From: Eremomyces bilateralis CBS 781.70
Taxonomy: Eukaryota > Ascomycota > Dothideomycetes > Eremomycetales > Eremomycetaceae
Assembly: GCF_010015585.1 (NCBI RefSeq)
Contig: NW_022985071.1
Span: forward strand, 425,252-489,251
Length of the DNA stretch: 64,000 nucleotides
Reading direction: 5' to 3'
The notes under the pieces were generated by a model. It saw only the letters and a list, made by a program, of their open reading frames with translations. It searched no databases and had not been told where the DNA came from. A program made the translations under genes and the position numbers. Shown here in pieces: positions 11,367 to 23,928 of this stretch (position 1 is its first letter; every line of letters starts with the position of its first letter).

Positions 11367-12579
11367 CTACTCCGCGCGAGTCTTTCTGAAGAAGTCCATG
11401 ACGCCGGTGAAGACCACAAGCAAGATCCCTCCTCCAGGACCAAGTCGAAGGACCTTGGGAAGGAATCCTTTGTAGAGTGCACTGAAACCCTCCTCACGCA
11501 TGACGACGCCGAGCGATGGCCAGGCCCAGTTGTACTTCATCACACCGCCCGGAACCTTGGGTGTATTCTGGATCCGCGACTTCACGACGTCCATCGGGGT
11601 ATTCAACATGGTGCCGACCGTACCGCCAATGGAACCGGAGATCAGGTCATTGATCATCTGCTTGCCCTTATCCTTCGACTGCGGCATCAAGGCCCGAACT
11701 TGGAAGATACAGCCGAAGTATCCTGAATTCCATAGAACGTGTCTCCACATGGTGCTCTCCAGGCCTTGGTAGAGGGTCAACACTCCTTCTTGGGCGATGA
11801 TCTTTCGTACGCAATCTATCATGCCGTTGTATTTGGCCGCCTGGGCCTTGTCTTGGAGGCGGATCTTGACGAGTTCGAATGGAACGACGACGAACGACTC
11901 GGTCGCACCGGCTGAAGCACCAGTAAGTATAGAGAGGGATTGGTTCATCTGCGGCATTCCGAACACCTTTCGCCAGACTTTGCCCCATTCGTCGTTCGCG
12001 GCGAATTTGGTAGCACTGGATTTGGATTAGATAATACATAACAAATCGGGCTGCACTCGGCTTCCTACCGCTTGGGTGCTTCCATCATAATCGGAGCGGA
12101 AATGCCTCGATATAATCTCGAAAACCTGCCTGGGTTTAGCTGGGTCCTAAAAGAGTAGATGGCTGCGTTCGTACCCCTCATTCCTGATGATCTTCCTGAA
12201 GCAGTCTACCATGCCACTGTATGCTTCTTCTCCGACTTCTTTCCCCGTTTGTATCTGACTATGTATCCGTGAGCGACATCGTGGAGGTTAGGTTGTAGAG
12301 AACATACACTCTTGTTTTGACCACATCGAGCGGGTACCTGGTAACATGTTAATTCGGCACGGTGATTGCTGTCAGATGATAGCTTACATAACAAGAATCT
12401 ATCCATTCATATCATTAGTATGAGTCCCAAAGAACTTGTGATTGTTGGTGCATACCTCAGAAACACCAGCAACCGCACCTGTCAGGGGCTGAGGTTAGAC
12501 TGTGCGACCATTGCGAAGGATTGCGAAGCTTACCGGCGGCGAACTGGTATATGAATGGCAATGGCTTCTCGGTCGACAT
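11367..12579 (-). CDS. Mitochondrial 2-oxodicarboxylate carrier (Odc1/Odc2-like)
   Basis: Inner-membrane carrier of the SLC25 family. By family knowledge it exchanges 2-oxoadipate/2-oxoglutarate between mitochondria and cytosol for lysine and glutamate metabolism. Seven exons (12579-12534, 12478-12456, 12398-12388, 12337-12308, 12258-12175, 12125-12069, 12015-11367) close in frame to 299 residues, close to the usual length of about 300. Three PX[DE]XX[KR] signatures are visible: YPLDVVKTR, VPFELVKIR and TPMDVVKSR. Each repeat also has its Gly-rich second helix start (GAVAGVSE, GASAGATES, GSIGGTVG). The N-terminus MSTEKPLPFIYQFAAG is typical of Odc proteins. Exon 3 is only 11 nt (ATT CTT GTT AT). 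The gene diverges from DNA2 across a 749-bp shared upstream region. Confidence 0.93.
12388..12398 (-). other. 11-nt microexon of the oxodicarboxylate carrier
   Basis: Between a tag acceptor (GGATAG) and a GTAAGC donor, 11 nt supply I-L-V and two bases of Met in the conserved stretch SEILVMYPLDVVKTR. Skipping it would break both the frame and the first transmembrane helix. Confidence 0.8.
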
Positions 12580-13328
12580 GATGGCTGGATGTCTTGATGG
12601 CCTGTCTATGTGATATGCGATCTAGAGATACGCCGAGAACAACCAGCGGTCAAGGACTCGGATGGAGGAGAGAAGAAGGGAGGAGAATATAAACGTGGTA
12701 GTCTATTGGCCTGAATGAAAGCAGGATACCTTTGCTAACCAACAATCTCGACAAGAAAGCCGAAAAGTGAAGCTTCACGGCAAAGATTTCAACGATTCAA
12801 TGGCGTCCAGCTACTATCGCGAATGCGCGACTGGAGAAAGTCCAAGCGTTCGTCATGGAATCTGCCGAAGGGTGAGGGAGCTCGGCTGCGTTCCGATTTT
12901 GTTGTGGAGTTAGGAGTTTAGGAGAACCCCTGACTCGGGGCACGTGCCCTGGTCAGGAGCCCCAATGGCCAATCGCTTGGAGAAGCGAGATCGGAGATGG
13001 AGAGATGCGATAAGATAAGATTTTGGGCTCTCAGTCCAGGTCTCGGATGTTAGGTGTCAAGGCGTTAAGGAGGGAGGGAGGGACATGGAGCCTCTGAGTA
13101 AATTAGTAAGGCAGCAATCCAACAAAGACACCAAGGCACCAAGGCACCAATACACGAGCTCTCCACGACGCGTCTGTCCAACGTCACGTCTTTTTGTTGC
13201 TCCGACGCGTCCATAGTTTGTCCACAGTTTCAATACCAGCTGGAGAGGCCATGTCCCTCTGCTAACCGCCAGCGCTACTACCACGACACCTACCGATGTA
13301 ACTGCTATTATCATCCCTCTCGCCTACC
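12580..13328. other. Divergent promoter region, carrier / DNA2
   Basis: Shared 5' region of two divergent genes. It carries a purine run (aggagggagggaggg, 13068-13082), a short tandem of ccaaggca around 13130-13150, and the two MluI boxes listed separately. Confidence 0.6.
13168..13210 (+). promoter_or_regulatory. Two MluI cell-cycle boxes (ACGCGT) upstream of DNA2
   Basis: Exact ACGCGT hexamers occur at 13168-13173 and 13205-13210, 37 bp apart and 119-161 bp before the DNA2 start codon. Both sit in the larger context gacgcgtc. In yeasts this is the MBF (Mbp1-Swi6) binding site of G1/S DNA-replication genes, so S-phase regulation of DNA2 is inferred. Confidence 0.6.
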
Positions 13329-16300
13329 ATGGCGTCTCGCCAAAGATCTTTCTTTGATCAAGACCGCAAGAAGGTCCGTCGTCCTTCTCCCCCCATCCCG
13401 TCTCGATAGTTATACTGACCTCATTCCCAAGGCCCGCACCAATTTCAATCGTGCTCGAAGTGTGAACGATGCGTACTCGAAGCCGATGACCACGGGCCCG
13501 AGCAAACCTGCAGGGAATGCCATGCCGATAGCTCCGGCATCACAGACCAAGAGGAAGCTTAAGAACTTCCAGTTCATTCCTGGAGGACCGGCTGGCGAGG
13601 CAGGTCTGCCTGAAGACGCGGATAAAGAGAACATGAATCCTTCTGACGACCCTCCGAAACGAGGGAAGGTCGACTATACGAAGCGGACAAGGCTAGATGA
13701 ACCCGTCGAGCATCCTGTAGATCGGCAACCAGCAGCGGTGACTCGTATTTCCTCGCAGCCGAACAATGCCCTCTTCCCATCGACGCCCGTTCCTCGGCTT
13801 CCGTTGTCCGACCTGGTTGGCCAAGATGGAGACGATGATCTAACAGAGGACCGAGATGACTCTCCGGAGGAACACGTTCAATGGAAGCACCATACGCCTG
13901 CACGAAGCCGTGGAAAGAAGCGAGCACGAAGTTCGTCCCCGTTGTCGTCCCACCTAGACACTATTCAGGAGCACAGTTCATTCGATATGCAAAGATTGTC
14001 CCATACATTGAAGACCCCGCAGGCCGACCCCGCGGCTGATCTGCTGTCCCGCTATGGGATCAATCTAGAGAGCATGGTCACTCCTGATACCGCTGGGAAT
14101 GTGGCGCATGCTGAAGCGCCTCACCCAGGATCGAGCCCCCGTTCATCCAGCCAAGGAGGCAATGTCAACGGTTTACGTCGTTGGCTCAGCTGCGGCAACC
14201 AGTTCCCAGAAAGCCGATCCCCCAAACGAAGACGAGTGGCCGACCCCTCTCGAGACGTGCTCGACCGCCTAGTCGAATCTCCAAGTCGCGCTGCCTTGGC
14301 GCATGTCGAGATGCATCGGAACCAACGACAAAAGACGGAGATTGAGACCCTAATAGGGAAGATAACCGATCTTTCCAACGTCCGATATGAGCTGCAGAAA
14401 CCACCATCAAGCTCGGGTCCGCTACCTGAGACCCGCGTTCCCGAAGTTGAGGCAGAACATGGGAACCGCATTTCAAACACGGCTCCAGAACCTGCTCGAA
14501 CTAAAGATAGATGTCCCTTTTCGTCCCAAGAAACCCTTGCCGGAGAAGCCGATCCTGCGCCCCAGCTGTTTGATGGTCCCAATCCACCCCTCCCTAAGAA
14601 TGTCCAAATGACCCCTGTGCGACGTAACTCTCCGAAACAACCAACCTCAAGTTCCACCGACTATGGCTCTTTGGATTTGGACTCCGATGACTACGATATA
14701 CTTGACGCAATCACAGCGCACTCTACGCAAGCTGCCATTGCTGGATCAAGATCCCAGTTGTCAACTGCTCCAGCAGGGTCACAAACCAATTCTAGGATGA
14801 ATACCGCTGCTGTGAAATCTGCCAGTCCGCCTCTGGCCAACGGAGAACCCACCCGGACAGACGACGATTACGATTTTGACGATGATCTAGATCTTGACGA
14901 TCTTGTTCCAGTCGCCGACTTTGTTCAGACCAAACCTTTCCTTCAAACCCAGCAACCGCTTCCACTCCCTACTGTTCAAGTGCAGACAGTCTACCAGGAG
15001 ACCAGGGCGGCCAAGCCTAATACCCTGAACGAAGACGAGTATGGCGACTTTGACGATGTGGATTTCGACGATCTTGTCCCACTCGATCAGGTCGATGTAC
15101 AAGGTGCCTCAGCGAAGAATCAGCAACCAGCAGCTGGAAGCGTAGCGAGTGTAGGTTCAAGCCATGTCATCTCAATTTATTGGAAGCAAAACTGAGGAAA
15201 GAAAGAGTCAGAATGAGGGTATCATACAGCGATACCGAATATCTAGCGTTGTCGAATCGACTTATGAAAACCGACTGGCCCAAGTGTGTCCGGAGAAGGT
15301 ATACGAACCCGATGACTAACGTTCTTTCAGCGCTGACGTCGATTAGGTTCTGGTGGTCACTGACGACAAGACAAAGAAGAATCATGTCATCCGTCTGCAA
15401 CAGTCATGGTACGATAGCACCGTCTCGATCAACAGCCATGTCTCTCTCATTGGGGATTTTGACAACGACAACACCTGCATCGTCGACAATGCCGAGAATT
15501 TGTTGATCCTCCATCCGGATTACCTCGTCAGCACCACCCACGTCGCCGATGCATTCAGCTGCCTGCGACGCGCCGTTCTTCAAAGTCGGGTTCGGAGTAC
15601 CAATCTAACCAATCAATACATCATGTATGGCCACATGATCCACGAACTCCTCCAACGATCCCTGGAAGAGAACAAATGGGACACGGAATGGTTGAGCGCC
15701 TGTGTCGAGCTGATGTTGCCGCGCTATCTTGAAGATATTGCAGAAATCAACCTCAGTCTTGAACAAGTTCGAGAGCATCTGCGAAACAAGTATCCCGAAT
15801 TGCAAACCTGGGCGGCGAAGTTCGTTGGAAATTGGCAGAAGGTATTTTCCCGTCATGTTATCTTGCTATCAACCACTCACCTGTTCGCAGCCTATCTCGT
15901 CCGTTGGGGACCGAGGCGGGAAAAAGATTCCATTGGCCATCACAAAGCTTCTTGATGTCGAGGAACACATTTGGTCGCCAAAATATGGTCTTAAAGGCAA
16001 TGTGGACGCGACGGTCGAGGCCTTCATGGACGACTATGAAGGCCAACGGAGACTAGTTGCTCCTCTAGAACTGAAGACAGGCAGGAAATACGGACATCAC
16101 AGAGCTCAGACAGCGCTGTACACCCTGCTATTATCTGATCGTTACGGTAAGGTTCCCGATTAAACGTGATTTAAGCATGCTTACGCCGATTCAGATGTGG
16201 ATACTAAATATGGTCTCTTATATTATCTGGAAGACTCCGAGATGATGCGCATCCCTGCCTTACGCCATGAGCTCATCCATATGATCATCAAGCGCAACGA

Positions 16301-18839
16301 GATCGCTTGCTATGTCAGCGAGAAGACTTCTCTGCCGCCTATGCTCAATCACAACCGAATGTGCGATAACTGCTACACGCGATCCAGCTGTTTCGCATAC
16401 CACCGCCTCCTTGAAGATGGGGCCGGGGAGACCCTGGAGCCGAAAGCTAAAGCGGCCTTTGACAAATTCATCCGGTACCTCACCCCGAAACACGCGGAAT
16501 TCTTCAAGAAGTGGGATGACCTTCTCACCAAGGAGGAGAAGGACTCCTTCCAAGCGCGGGAGCTGTGGACGATGACCAGTAAGGAGCGCGAGAAAATCGG
16601 ACGGTGCTATGCCCATGTCACCATCCAACCCGGCTCCTTCCAGGCGCTCAGCGACGTATCCAAGATTAATCGCTACGAGTACACGTTGCTTCGGCCAGAC
16701 GCCAAGCCATCGGCGTCGCAATCGAGTGAAACGGAGCTGGCCGTGGCCGAACCGATTGTCATCTCTGATGAAAAGGGTCATTTTTACCTCGCGAAAGGGT
16801 TTGTGAAGCATGCCGATAAACGGAAAATCACCGTGCTCCTGGATCGTCGACTTCATAACGCGAGAGTCAAGCAGCCGGGGTTTGATCCTGACCGAAACCA
16901 GTCCTTCTCAGCCTTCATGGATGTCTCAAAGTCGAAATCCCAGCTTAACGATTCTGCGACTCAAGGCAAGGGAGAGCCGGTGCTGTATCGGTTGGATAAA
17001 GATGAGTACGCCACCGGCATGGCGACACTAAGGAACAATATTGTCCAGATCATGGACGATGCGGTATTCAAAGCCAGCGACTTGCGGTCCCTCATCATCG
17101 ATCTACGTGCCCCGACATTCAAGCCGCACTCAAGTCACGTAATAACCTCAACCCAAGGCGCGAGCATGAACGTTGATCAAATCGCTGCAATCGAGAAGGT
17201 CATGTCCGCCCAAGAATATGCGCTGGTTCTGGGTATGCCCGGGACGGGAAAGACGACAACGATCGCATATATCATCAAAGCCTTGGTGGCCAAGGGCAAG
17301 TCCGTGCTGCTAACCTCGTACACACACACCGCGGTCGATAACATTCTCCTGAAGATTCGCGACGGCGGCTTCAAAATCCTTCGTGTCGGCGTTAAAGCCA
17401 AGATCCACCACCAGGTCCAACAGTTCGCGATCCTCGCAGACGAGCAAAAGGCGTCCCTCGAGGAGTTGCAGGACTCGTGGCACTCACCGCCCGTGGTCGC
17501 CGCGACGGCCTTGAGCGTCAATAGCCGGTTGTTCAACCAGCGAACTTTCGACTACTGCATTGTCGACGAGGCGTCGCAGATTACGTTGCCGGCATGCGTC
17601 GGGCCGATTCGGATGGCGAAGACCTTCATTCTCGTGGGCGATCATCATCAGCTGCCGCCGCTCGTGAAGAACAGAAAGGCGGCTGACGGGGGGTTGGATG
17701 TTTCGTTGTTCAAGCACCTTTGCGAAGCACATCCGCAAGCGACGGTCTGTCTGGAACATCAGTACCGCATGTGCGCCGAAATCATGTCGCTGCCGAATAA
17801 GCTTATCTACTCCGGCCGTCTGAAATGCGGCAACGATGCGACGACAAACCTCTCGCTTCGGATTCCCTTCCCAGAAGTTCTCTCCAGATATCATTTCCCA
17901 GATACCCCCAGCCATAGCGGCCAACCCTTAGCGACGAACCCTAGCCCACCGTGGCTATGCCCAGGAACAAACCCGCGGACCTGCCATCTCGTCAGGCTCT
18001 TCCAACCCTCCACGAAAGTATTATTCCTCAACACCGATCCCCTCGGCCCCACCGCCCTCGAGCTCCCCACAACCGGCGACCGTCGCCAGAACCCGTTCGA
18101 AGCGCGTCTCTGCAGCCAAATCATCTCCTCCCTCCTGGACGGCGGCGTCCCCCCCTCGGAAATCGGCCTCGTCACCTTCTACCGCGCTCAACTCGCGCTC
18201 CTGCGCAGCACCTTTAAAGGCACCTCGTCCGCGCTCGAGATGTCCACCGCCGACAAATTCCAGGGCCGCGACAAAGACGTCGTCATCGTCAGTTTCGTGC
18301 GCAGCAACGAGAACGGGCACGTAGGCGAGTTGTTGCTCGATAAGCGACGTGTGAACGTCGCCATCACCCGCGCCAAGTCGAAGCTCGTCCTCGTCGGCAG
18401 CAAGAAGACCCTCCTTTCCGCGAAGCGCAGAGCGCCGGTGGAACAGGACGATGGCATGCGTGTGGAGCGAAACGACGGCAGCGAACTGCTTCGCGATCTC
18501 GTTCGGCAGTGCGAGGCGAATGGATGGGTGTTTGACTTGCACCCGCAGGCGATCGACGCGCACTCGTACTTGCCCCCTGGATCCGCTTCTACATCGACGC
18601 CGGGTGAAAGCCCCGAGAGGTCGCGGCACTCGTCTGCTCCGCGCAGGATGCCAGGGGGTGCAGCGGGCTCTTCTCAGAGGAGGCCGCTGGGGGTGGCGGG
18701 AGGCAATATGAATGGGGCACCGATTCGCCGACACGGCGCGCTGAAGGGCGCGGAAAAAGTTGGGGTTGTCGATCAGGATGTTCTTTTGAAGTCCAGGCCA
18801 CTTGCGAGAGATATTTTTAACGAGATGAATGGGTTTTAG
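13329..18839 (+). CDS. DNA2: DNA replication ATP-dependent helicase/nuclease Dna2
   Basis: Flap-processing and end-resection enzyme of the nucleus. Exons 13329-13373, 13432-15150, 15212-15298, 15347-15841, 15891-16146 and 16195-18839 give 1748 residues. The first 590 residues are disordered, with acidic DDYDFDDDLDLDDL-type patches. The RecB-like nuclease follows: first iron-sulfur Cys in ADAFSCLRRAVLQ, metal-binding VDATVE and LELKTGRKYG, then the remaining cluster ligands CDNCYTRSSC. The SF1 helicase has Walker A GMPGTGKTTT (about 1213), SYTHTAVDN, Walker B DEASQ, GDHHQLPP, QYRM, TADKFQGRDKD and RRVNVAITRAK. All catalytic motifs are intact. The first intron donor is GTCCGT, which is atypical, and the 15151-15211 intron was chosen on phase and branch site. 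The C-terminus is a Ser/Gly/Pro-rich tail. Confidence 0.95.
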
Positions 18840-20302
18840 TGGCGTTGCTCCGGTCTTGGTGCTCTGTATGTTGGACCAAGGGGTGGGCCAATGTTGAAGT
18901 GCATTAGATTTGGGGTGTTAGCACTGGATAGCCGATGCTGTGGTATCCTGATAACGAATTGGGAATTTTATGATCATGCTGAGAGCCAAACATCTGTAGA
19001 TAGTGGTTCGTGTTTATATGTCCTTATTGTATACCGATATCATGCGGAATTAAGGTCCACCAGTCCCTCCCGTCCCCAAAATGCGGTTGTGGGCCTGGTA
19101 ATGCCTCCAGACTGGACTGTCTGCCCAAACGCATGTCACACCATATATCAGGTCCATCACCTCATTTTCAAGTACATACGGCCACATCGACTTGAAATCT
19201 GGGCATCCCGTCCGATCTGCCATACATAAGCCGGTCAGAGGCGAAGTAGTACTATGGTGGGTGACCACATGGGAACGTTCGCTGCTGTATGTTTTTGTTT
19301 TTAGACTTAAGAGACCTTTTCTTTTGCTGTTGGGACTATTGGCAGAGGCATAAATTCATGTGTGTTGAAAAGCCGCGAAGTTCCAAACCTTGTATGATCC
19401 TGCTGCTGGCTCCGAGGTATATGGTACCACACGGGGCGGTTGCTACGGGACTGCTGCGCGCTTCATCCCAAGAAGGTCTCTGGGAGAACGATGAAGTTAT
19501 ATCTAGACATATTAGAACTATCATTAAAGATGATATGCCGTCGGGCTAGGGAAATAGAGAAGTCGTAATAGCATTGTCCACCAGCCTGTGAATGGAAAAC
19601 AATTCTACCTTCGGGCTGCACCATTGTGATTCTACGTCGTGCTGCAGCGTAAGGAGGACAAGCATCAAGTATGCTATTTGCAATGTGATAATATAATGAT
19701 TTGCTAATGCGAATGCAAGATGCTAGTACCGTCAAAATACTTGATAACGGTCTCGTTTATCACAACTCGATTCGCTCTCGCGCCATGTCGTCATCCTAAG
19801 CTCCCCTCTGACCATGAGCGTGACCTCTAGCTGCGTAACACAAGATGAACACCTCTCCCATCTCAACCACCCGATATTTCCTTTGCAGAAGCTTCTGAAG
19901 CTAAGGATCAATCGTCTTCATTCCACCCACGTTGAAAATCGGCGATTGCTTACTCATCCTCGCTATCTGCAGCTCGAATCTGTTATGGTGGTGATTGCGC
20001 CACCTGAGAACGAGCGACGCTGTAACTCCGGTCAAGAGTAACTTGAGAGCTCCGAACAGTATTAGTGGTTGCTGCTCCAGTGGACCTTGTGTTACCTAGA
20101 GGTAAAGGACAGCCGTTCATTATTCACCTTCCAACCGGCTCAGTTCATAAAACTTTGTGGACTGGAGGTGTGTCACAGGCATAGTGCTCTGAATAGTGAA
20201 TACATGGCATTAATGACATCCTAACCATTTTATAGACGTCCATTTGCGAAAAATATCTTCGGAATCCGAGGCAAACACAACACAAATCTAATCCCAATAG
20301 AT
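18840..20302. other. Intergenic, nothing recognised
   Basis: About 1.46 kb between the DNA2 stop and the F-box gene. It holds only short frames (for example 18891-19229, 19289-19549, 19814-20041) without recognisable motifs, and no RNA gene or repeat that I can support. Confidence 0.45.
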
Positions 20303-22180
20303 ATGGCTTCCTCAACAGGCTTTAAGATTCTTAACCTGCCCAGCGAGCTCGTCGTCCACATCCTGAGCTTCCTCGATCCCGAAGAGCTCGTCCAAGCAGC
20401 TAAGACCTGCCGACCGATGAACACCATTTCCAAAGACGACACCCTTTGGCTCCGCTTCCTCCGAAGCGACGCCCCCGACCTCGACCTCTCCACACCCACA
20501 CCCGAAGCGACGTACCGCGACCTCTACCTCTCCCACCTCGGCCACTGGCACATCGCCCGCAACAAGATCTGGATATCCTCCAGCGAGCCGACCGGAAAAG
20601 TCCTGCTCTCGCGCTACTCGCGCAGCCGCAATGTGATCGAGGCCTACGGGCTCAGCGCGGAGCAAGGGCCGCACGACGTGGTCTTCTGGCAAGGAAACAC
20701 GCCCAACGTGATAATGCACAGCTTCAACCCGACCGTGTCGCTGGACGTGAGCACGCCGATTATGAAGTTGGATCCGTGGATGCGGTGGAGGCCGCCGAAG
20801 ACGCCGCCTGTAATCGCGGAGACGGAGGAGGGGGAGTTGGATCGGACGCAATGGGAGCCGTTTTGGCAGAAGGAGCTGCGCATGGATATCCCGTCGTTGA
20901 TCGGGGCCGGGGGTACGGTGAACCATACGCTGCTTTTGACAAGTCGGTACCCAACCGATATTATTACGAACGTCTGGCCACCTAATTTGATTCCGGCGCC
21001 GAAAGCGCAGCGAGTGCGGGTTTTTAGTCCCTCGAAGTTTAAGGATAAAGGTCACCGGCCGAAGAGACTAGCTGACCTATGCGAAAGTTCGTTCAGAGTC
21101 CGGAAATGGGCGGAGTTTGGAGGCAGACGGGATAGGGAGGGTGGAGGCACTTTCTCGTGGTTCCGGAATACTCACGGTATGCGAGTCCGAACATGCATAT
21201 CGCATGTCATTTGCTAACTGTGACTGCGCACGACTATCGAATCCTATCCCTGCTGAGCGACTGACGCATGAGTCAAGGAGATCTCTAGGAGTGCAAAGCT
21301 TGTTGGTCATAGTATACATGGCCATGGAGTCTCCTTTGTGACGTCGCCCATCGCCATTTTTGAATGCGTGCTGGCTTGAAATGTACGTCACAAGCCATGA
21401 CCGTCGGTCTTGCACTCCCAGCTACGTCACTCAGCAGACGTGGATTTGATATCGAGCGCGGCTTCTGCTACAGGCTCGTTTCCCGCAAATCTCTACTCAT
21501 CAGTATCGCTCCAGGGGTTCTCCCCGAACAACCGAATCGGCGAAGACGTCCACACCTTCGCAACGATGACTGAAGACACATATCTTCCGACTGCCGCTAA
21601 ACCGTATCAAGGCGTCTGGGTCGGAGATTACTCCGGCCACGGCTGCGAATTTTTGTTGATTATGCAATGGACGGAGGACGAGCTGGCCGACGGTTCACGC
21701 CCGCTGCCGGAGAGGGCGCTGGAGGTCCTCGAAGAGGGCTCGACGATATCGGAAAATGAGGACTGGACAATAACCGAAAATGGGGATTCGACGACATCGG
21801 GAAATGAGGACGCGGTCGATGACTCGCCGGAATTTCGCGTTCCCCCTTATCTGGGCTCCGATAGATCTCCCGTTGCCGGCCGCCTGGAAGCGGTGAAGCT
21901 CACCGGCGACGCCAATGTGCCGCGCGGCGAGTACACGTTCATCGCCCCGGACATCGGCGAGCACGGGACGATTCGGATTGCGGACGAGGAACTGTTTCAA
22001 GGGGCGAGGTTCGTGAAGAGTGTCGGACACATTGCGTCGCATGGATTCCGAGAGGAGAAGTTCGTGGCGTCGCAGCTCATCTTGATCTCAGAAAACTTGC
22101 TGGCACAATATTGGGAATGCCTTGGGCATATTAGTCACTATAAACGGGTCGATATTGGGCGGTTCTCGGAGGCCGATTGA
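20303..22180 (+). CDS. F-box protein, FBXO31-like (Cyclin_D1_bind-type domain)
   Basis: Likely substrate receptor of an SCF ubiquitin ligase. The N-terminus carries an F-box (LNLPSELVVHILSFLDPEEL, then CRPMNTISKDDTLW). The C-terminal half contains YQGVWVGDYSGHGCEFLLI, LEAVKLTGDANVPRGEYTF and a terminal WECLGHISHYKRVDI. This spacing recalls the Cyclin_D1_bind domain of animal FBXO31 (KGTYG.HGLE and KLTGDPNIPAG); I infer this by memory of the family. Exon 1 reads 20303-21176 with a GTATGC donor. The acceptor is unresolved: 21435, 21438, 21474 and 21504 all keep the frame (539 residues with the first). An intron of about 260-330 nt is long for this window, so a small extra exon may be hidden there. 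The gene converges on PIG-S with 41 bp between stop codons. Confidence 0.75.
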
Positions 22181-22221
22181 GAGAACGGATGAATGCCATG
22201 GGAGACTCATCCCGCTGCTCT

Positions 22222-23928
22222 TTAGGTCGCGATCCAGGCTTTGACTTCCTTCACACTCGCCATAAGCAGTGGAACGGCGACTGGGCCGAGCAGTGGCATG
22301 TACACTGCAACCTTGTGTTCATCCGGGAAGTAAACCTGGCCCACCATGCTTCGCTCAAAGAACGCTTTTTCAGCCTCAAACTCTGCTGTTCGAGAGTGCT
22401 CCAGTGCCTTGTGGAACCGTCCGGCGCGCAGCTCGTTGCAGGCAGAATCGAGGTGCTTGAGGGTGAGGGTGACGGAATGGAGTACACTATTCGGTATCGC
22501 GATGGATTGCAAGGTGTCGGTTAGACGCGCGAGCGAGCCAAGGGTAGAGGATGCGGAGAAGATGAGCGATGCAGCATGGATGCGGGTAAGCGTGGAGATG
22601 CGAAGCGGAAGAGAGTGGGGAGACTCGGGCAGGCCTAGCAGCGACAGTAAATGCGATGAAAACGTTGCCATGGCGGATTCTAGGTCGGGCATTGAGAGCA
22701 TCGATGACCGTGATTCATGACCGTCCTGAGCTGAATGGTCTGTGTTAAGGATGAGTACGCTTCCCCATTGAGGTATAAGCCAGCTTGAGGCACCACTGCC
22801 TTCGACCACCAACGGCTGTTTACCCGCTTCGGGCACGTATACAACGAAGTTGATGGTCGGTCCAGCTCCGATACTAGGACTGAGGGGCCATTCAGCGGCA
22901 TTAATGAACCCACTCAAGTCCTCATTTCGAAGGATCCAGGCGCCCTTTTCTACGTCAAACTGGGGTTCGCGGATTGAGCGTGCCAACGTTGCGTAGAGTT
23001 GCACTTGAGTGTCGACCGTGAAATTACTAATGGATGAGAGTGTAGCAAGCAAAGGTGAAATGTACTCCTCCAAAGCTTTCTCGATCTCCCAAGAGGATGG
23101 AGTGGCCGTCGGTGTGAAGAGGGAAAAGGTGAGATGGTATGTCGGAGCATACTTGAATGCTCGATTATTGCGACGAGCAATGAGCTCTGCTGACTGCTGT
23201 GAGATTGCCTTCCTTTGCATATTCTCAAGAGCAGGCTGAGATGCGAAAAGAGCAGAAAGCATGGTTTGCTCGGCCTCGAAAGTCTTTTGCAATTCATGGG
23301 CTATAAATGTAGCCAAGGGGGAGGAGGTAGATGTTGTCGATGGCATTTGGGCCGATGAAAAGTATACCTCGAGTGTCGGCTCATGCTGGAGAAGGACCGC
23401 TCGCGGAGAAGCCGCTTCATCTTCAGGTTTCAATCGGAGTATCATTGTCTCACGATTCTCGTCCTGGGTAATCGAAGCCGAGCCAGGGGGTTGCGAGTCT
23501 TGGGCGAGTCGGAGATGGTGAGCGGCGAATTCGTTCATGTCATCCAAGTAATGCTGAGTTGTTCGAATCAGGTGTTCGACGTCCGATGCAGGCAGATTAG
23601 GAGCCTCCACGGATATGCTGAGAGGGAACACTGGCTTGCAGATCTATTTATCGATTTAGGGTCAACAGTGTCCTTCGATGATCTGGCTATGAAGGATTAC
23701 CTTGCCGTCTGCCCAGTCGTGCATCTCCCTCAGCGGAAGGCTCGCACGGTATATATTCGTCGTTTTCCACCATGCTGGAAGCCCGAAGAGGATCACAATG
23801 GCCCAGAATGACGCGACAACCGCCCTTCGGACATTAATAGAAGATGTGGCTTCTGGAGGAGGCTTCTTCGTTCCGCTTGGGTACGCCTCGGCGGCCGCTA
23901 ACTTTGAGGATTCCGAGCCCGTCGGCAT
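22222..23928 (-). CDS. GPI17: GPI transamidase subunit PIG-S/Gpi17
   Basis: Subunit of the ER GPI-transamidase complex that attaches GPI anchors to proteins. Two exons, 23928-23701 and 23643-22222, join in phase 0 across a 57-nt intron to give 549 residues, the usual fungal size. One transmembrane helix near the N-terminus (VVASFWAIVILFGLPAWW) is followed by TTNIYRASLPL, a hallmark of PIG-S proteins. A large lumenal domain contains the INFVVYVPEAGKQPL segment. A second hydrophobic helix ends the protein (VYMPLLGPVAVPLLMASVKE). No disruption is visible. Confidence 0.92.

Noticed and set aside
18021-18734. 237-codon minus ORF under the DNA2 helicase
   Set aside because: Antisense shadow of intact helicase motifs.
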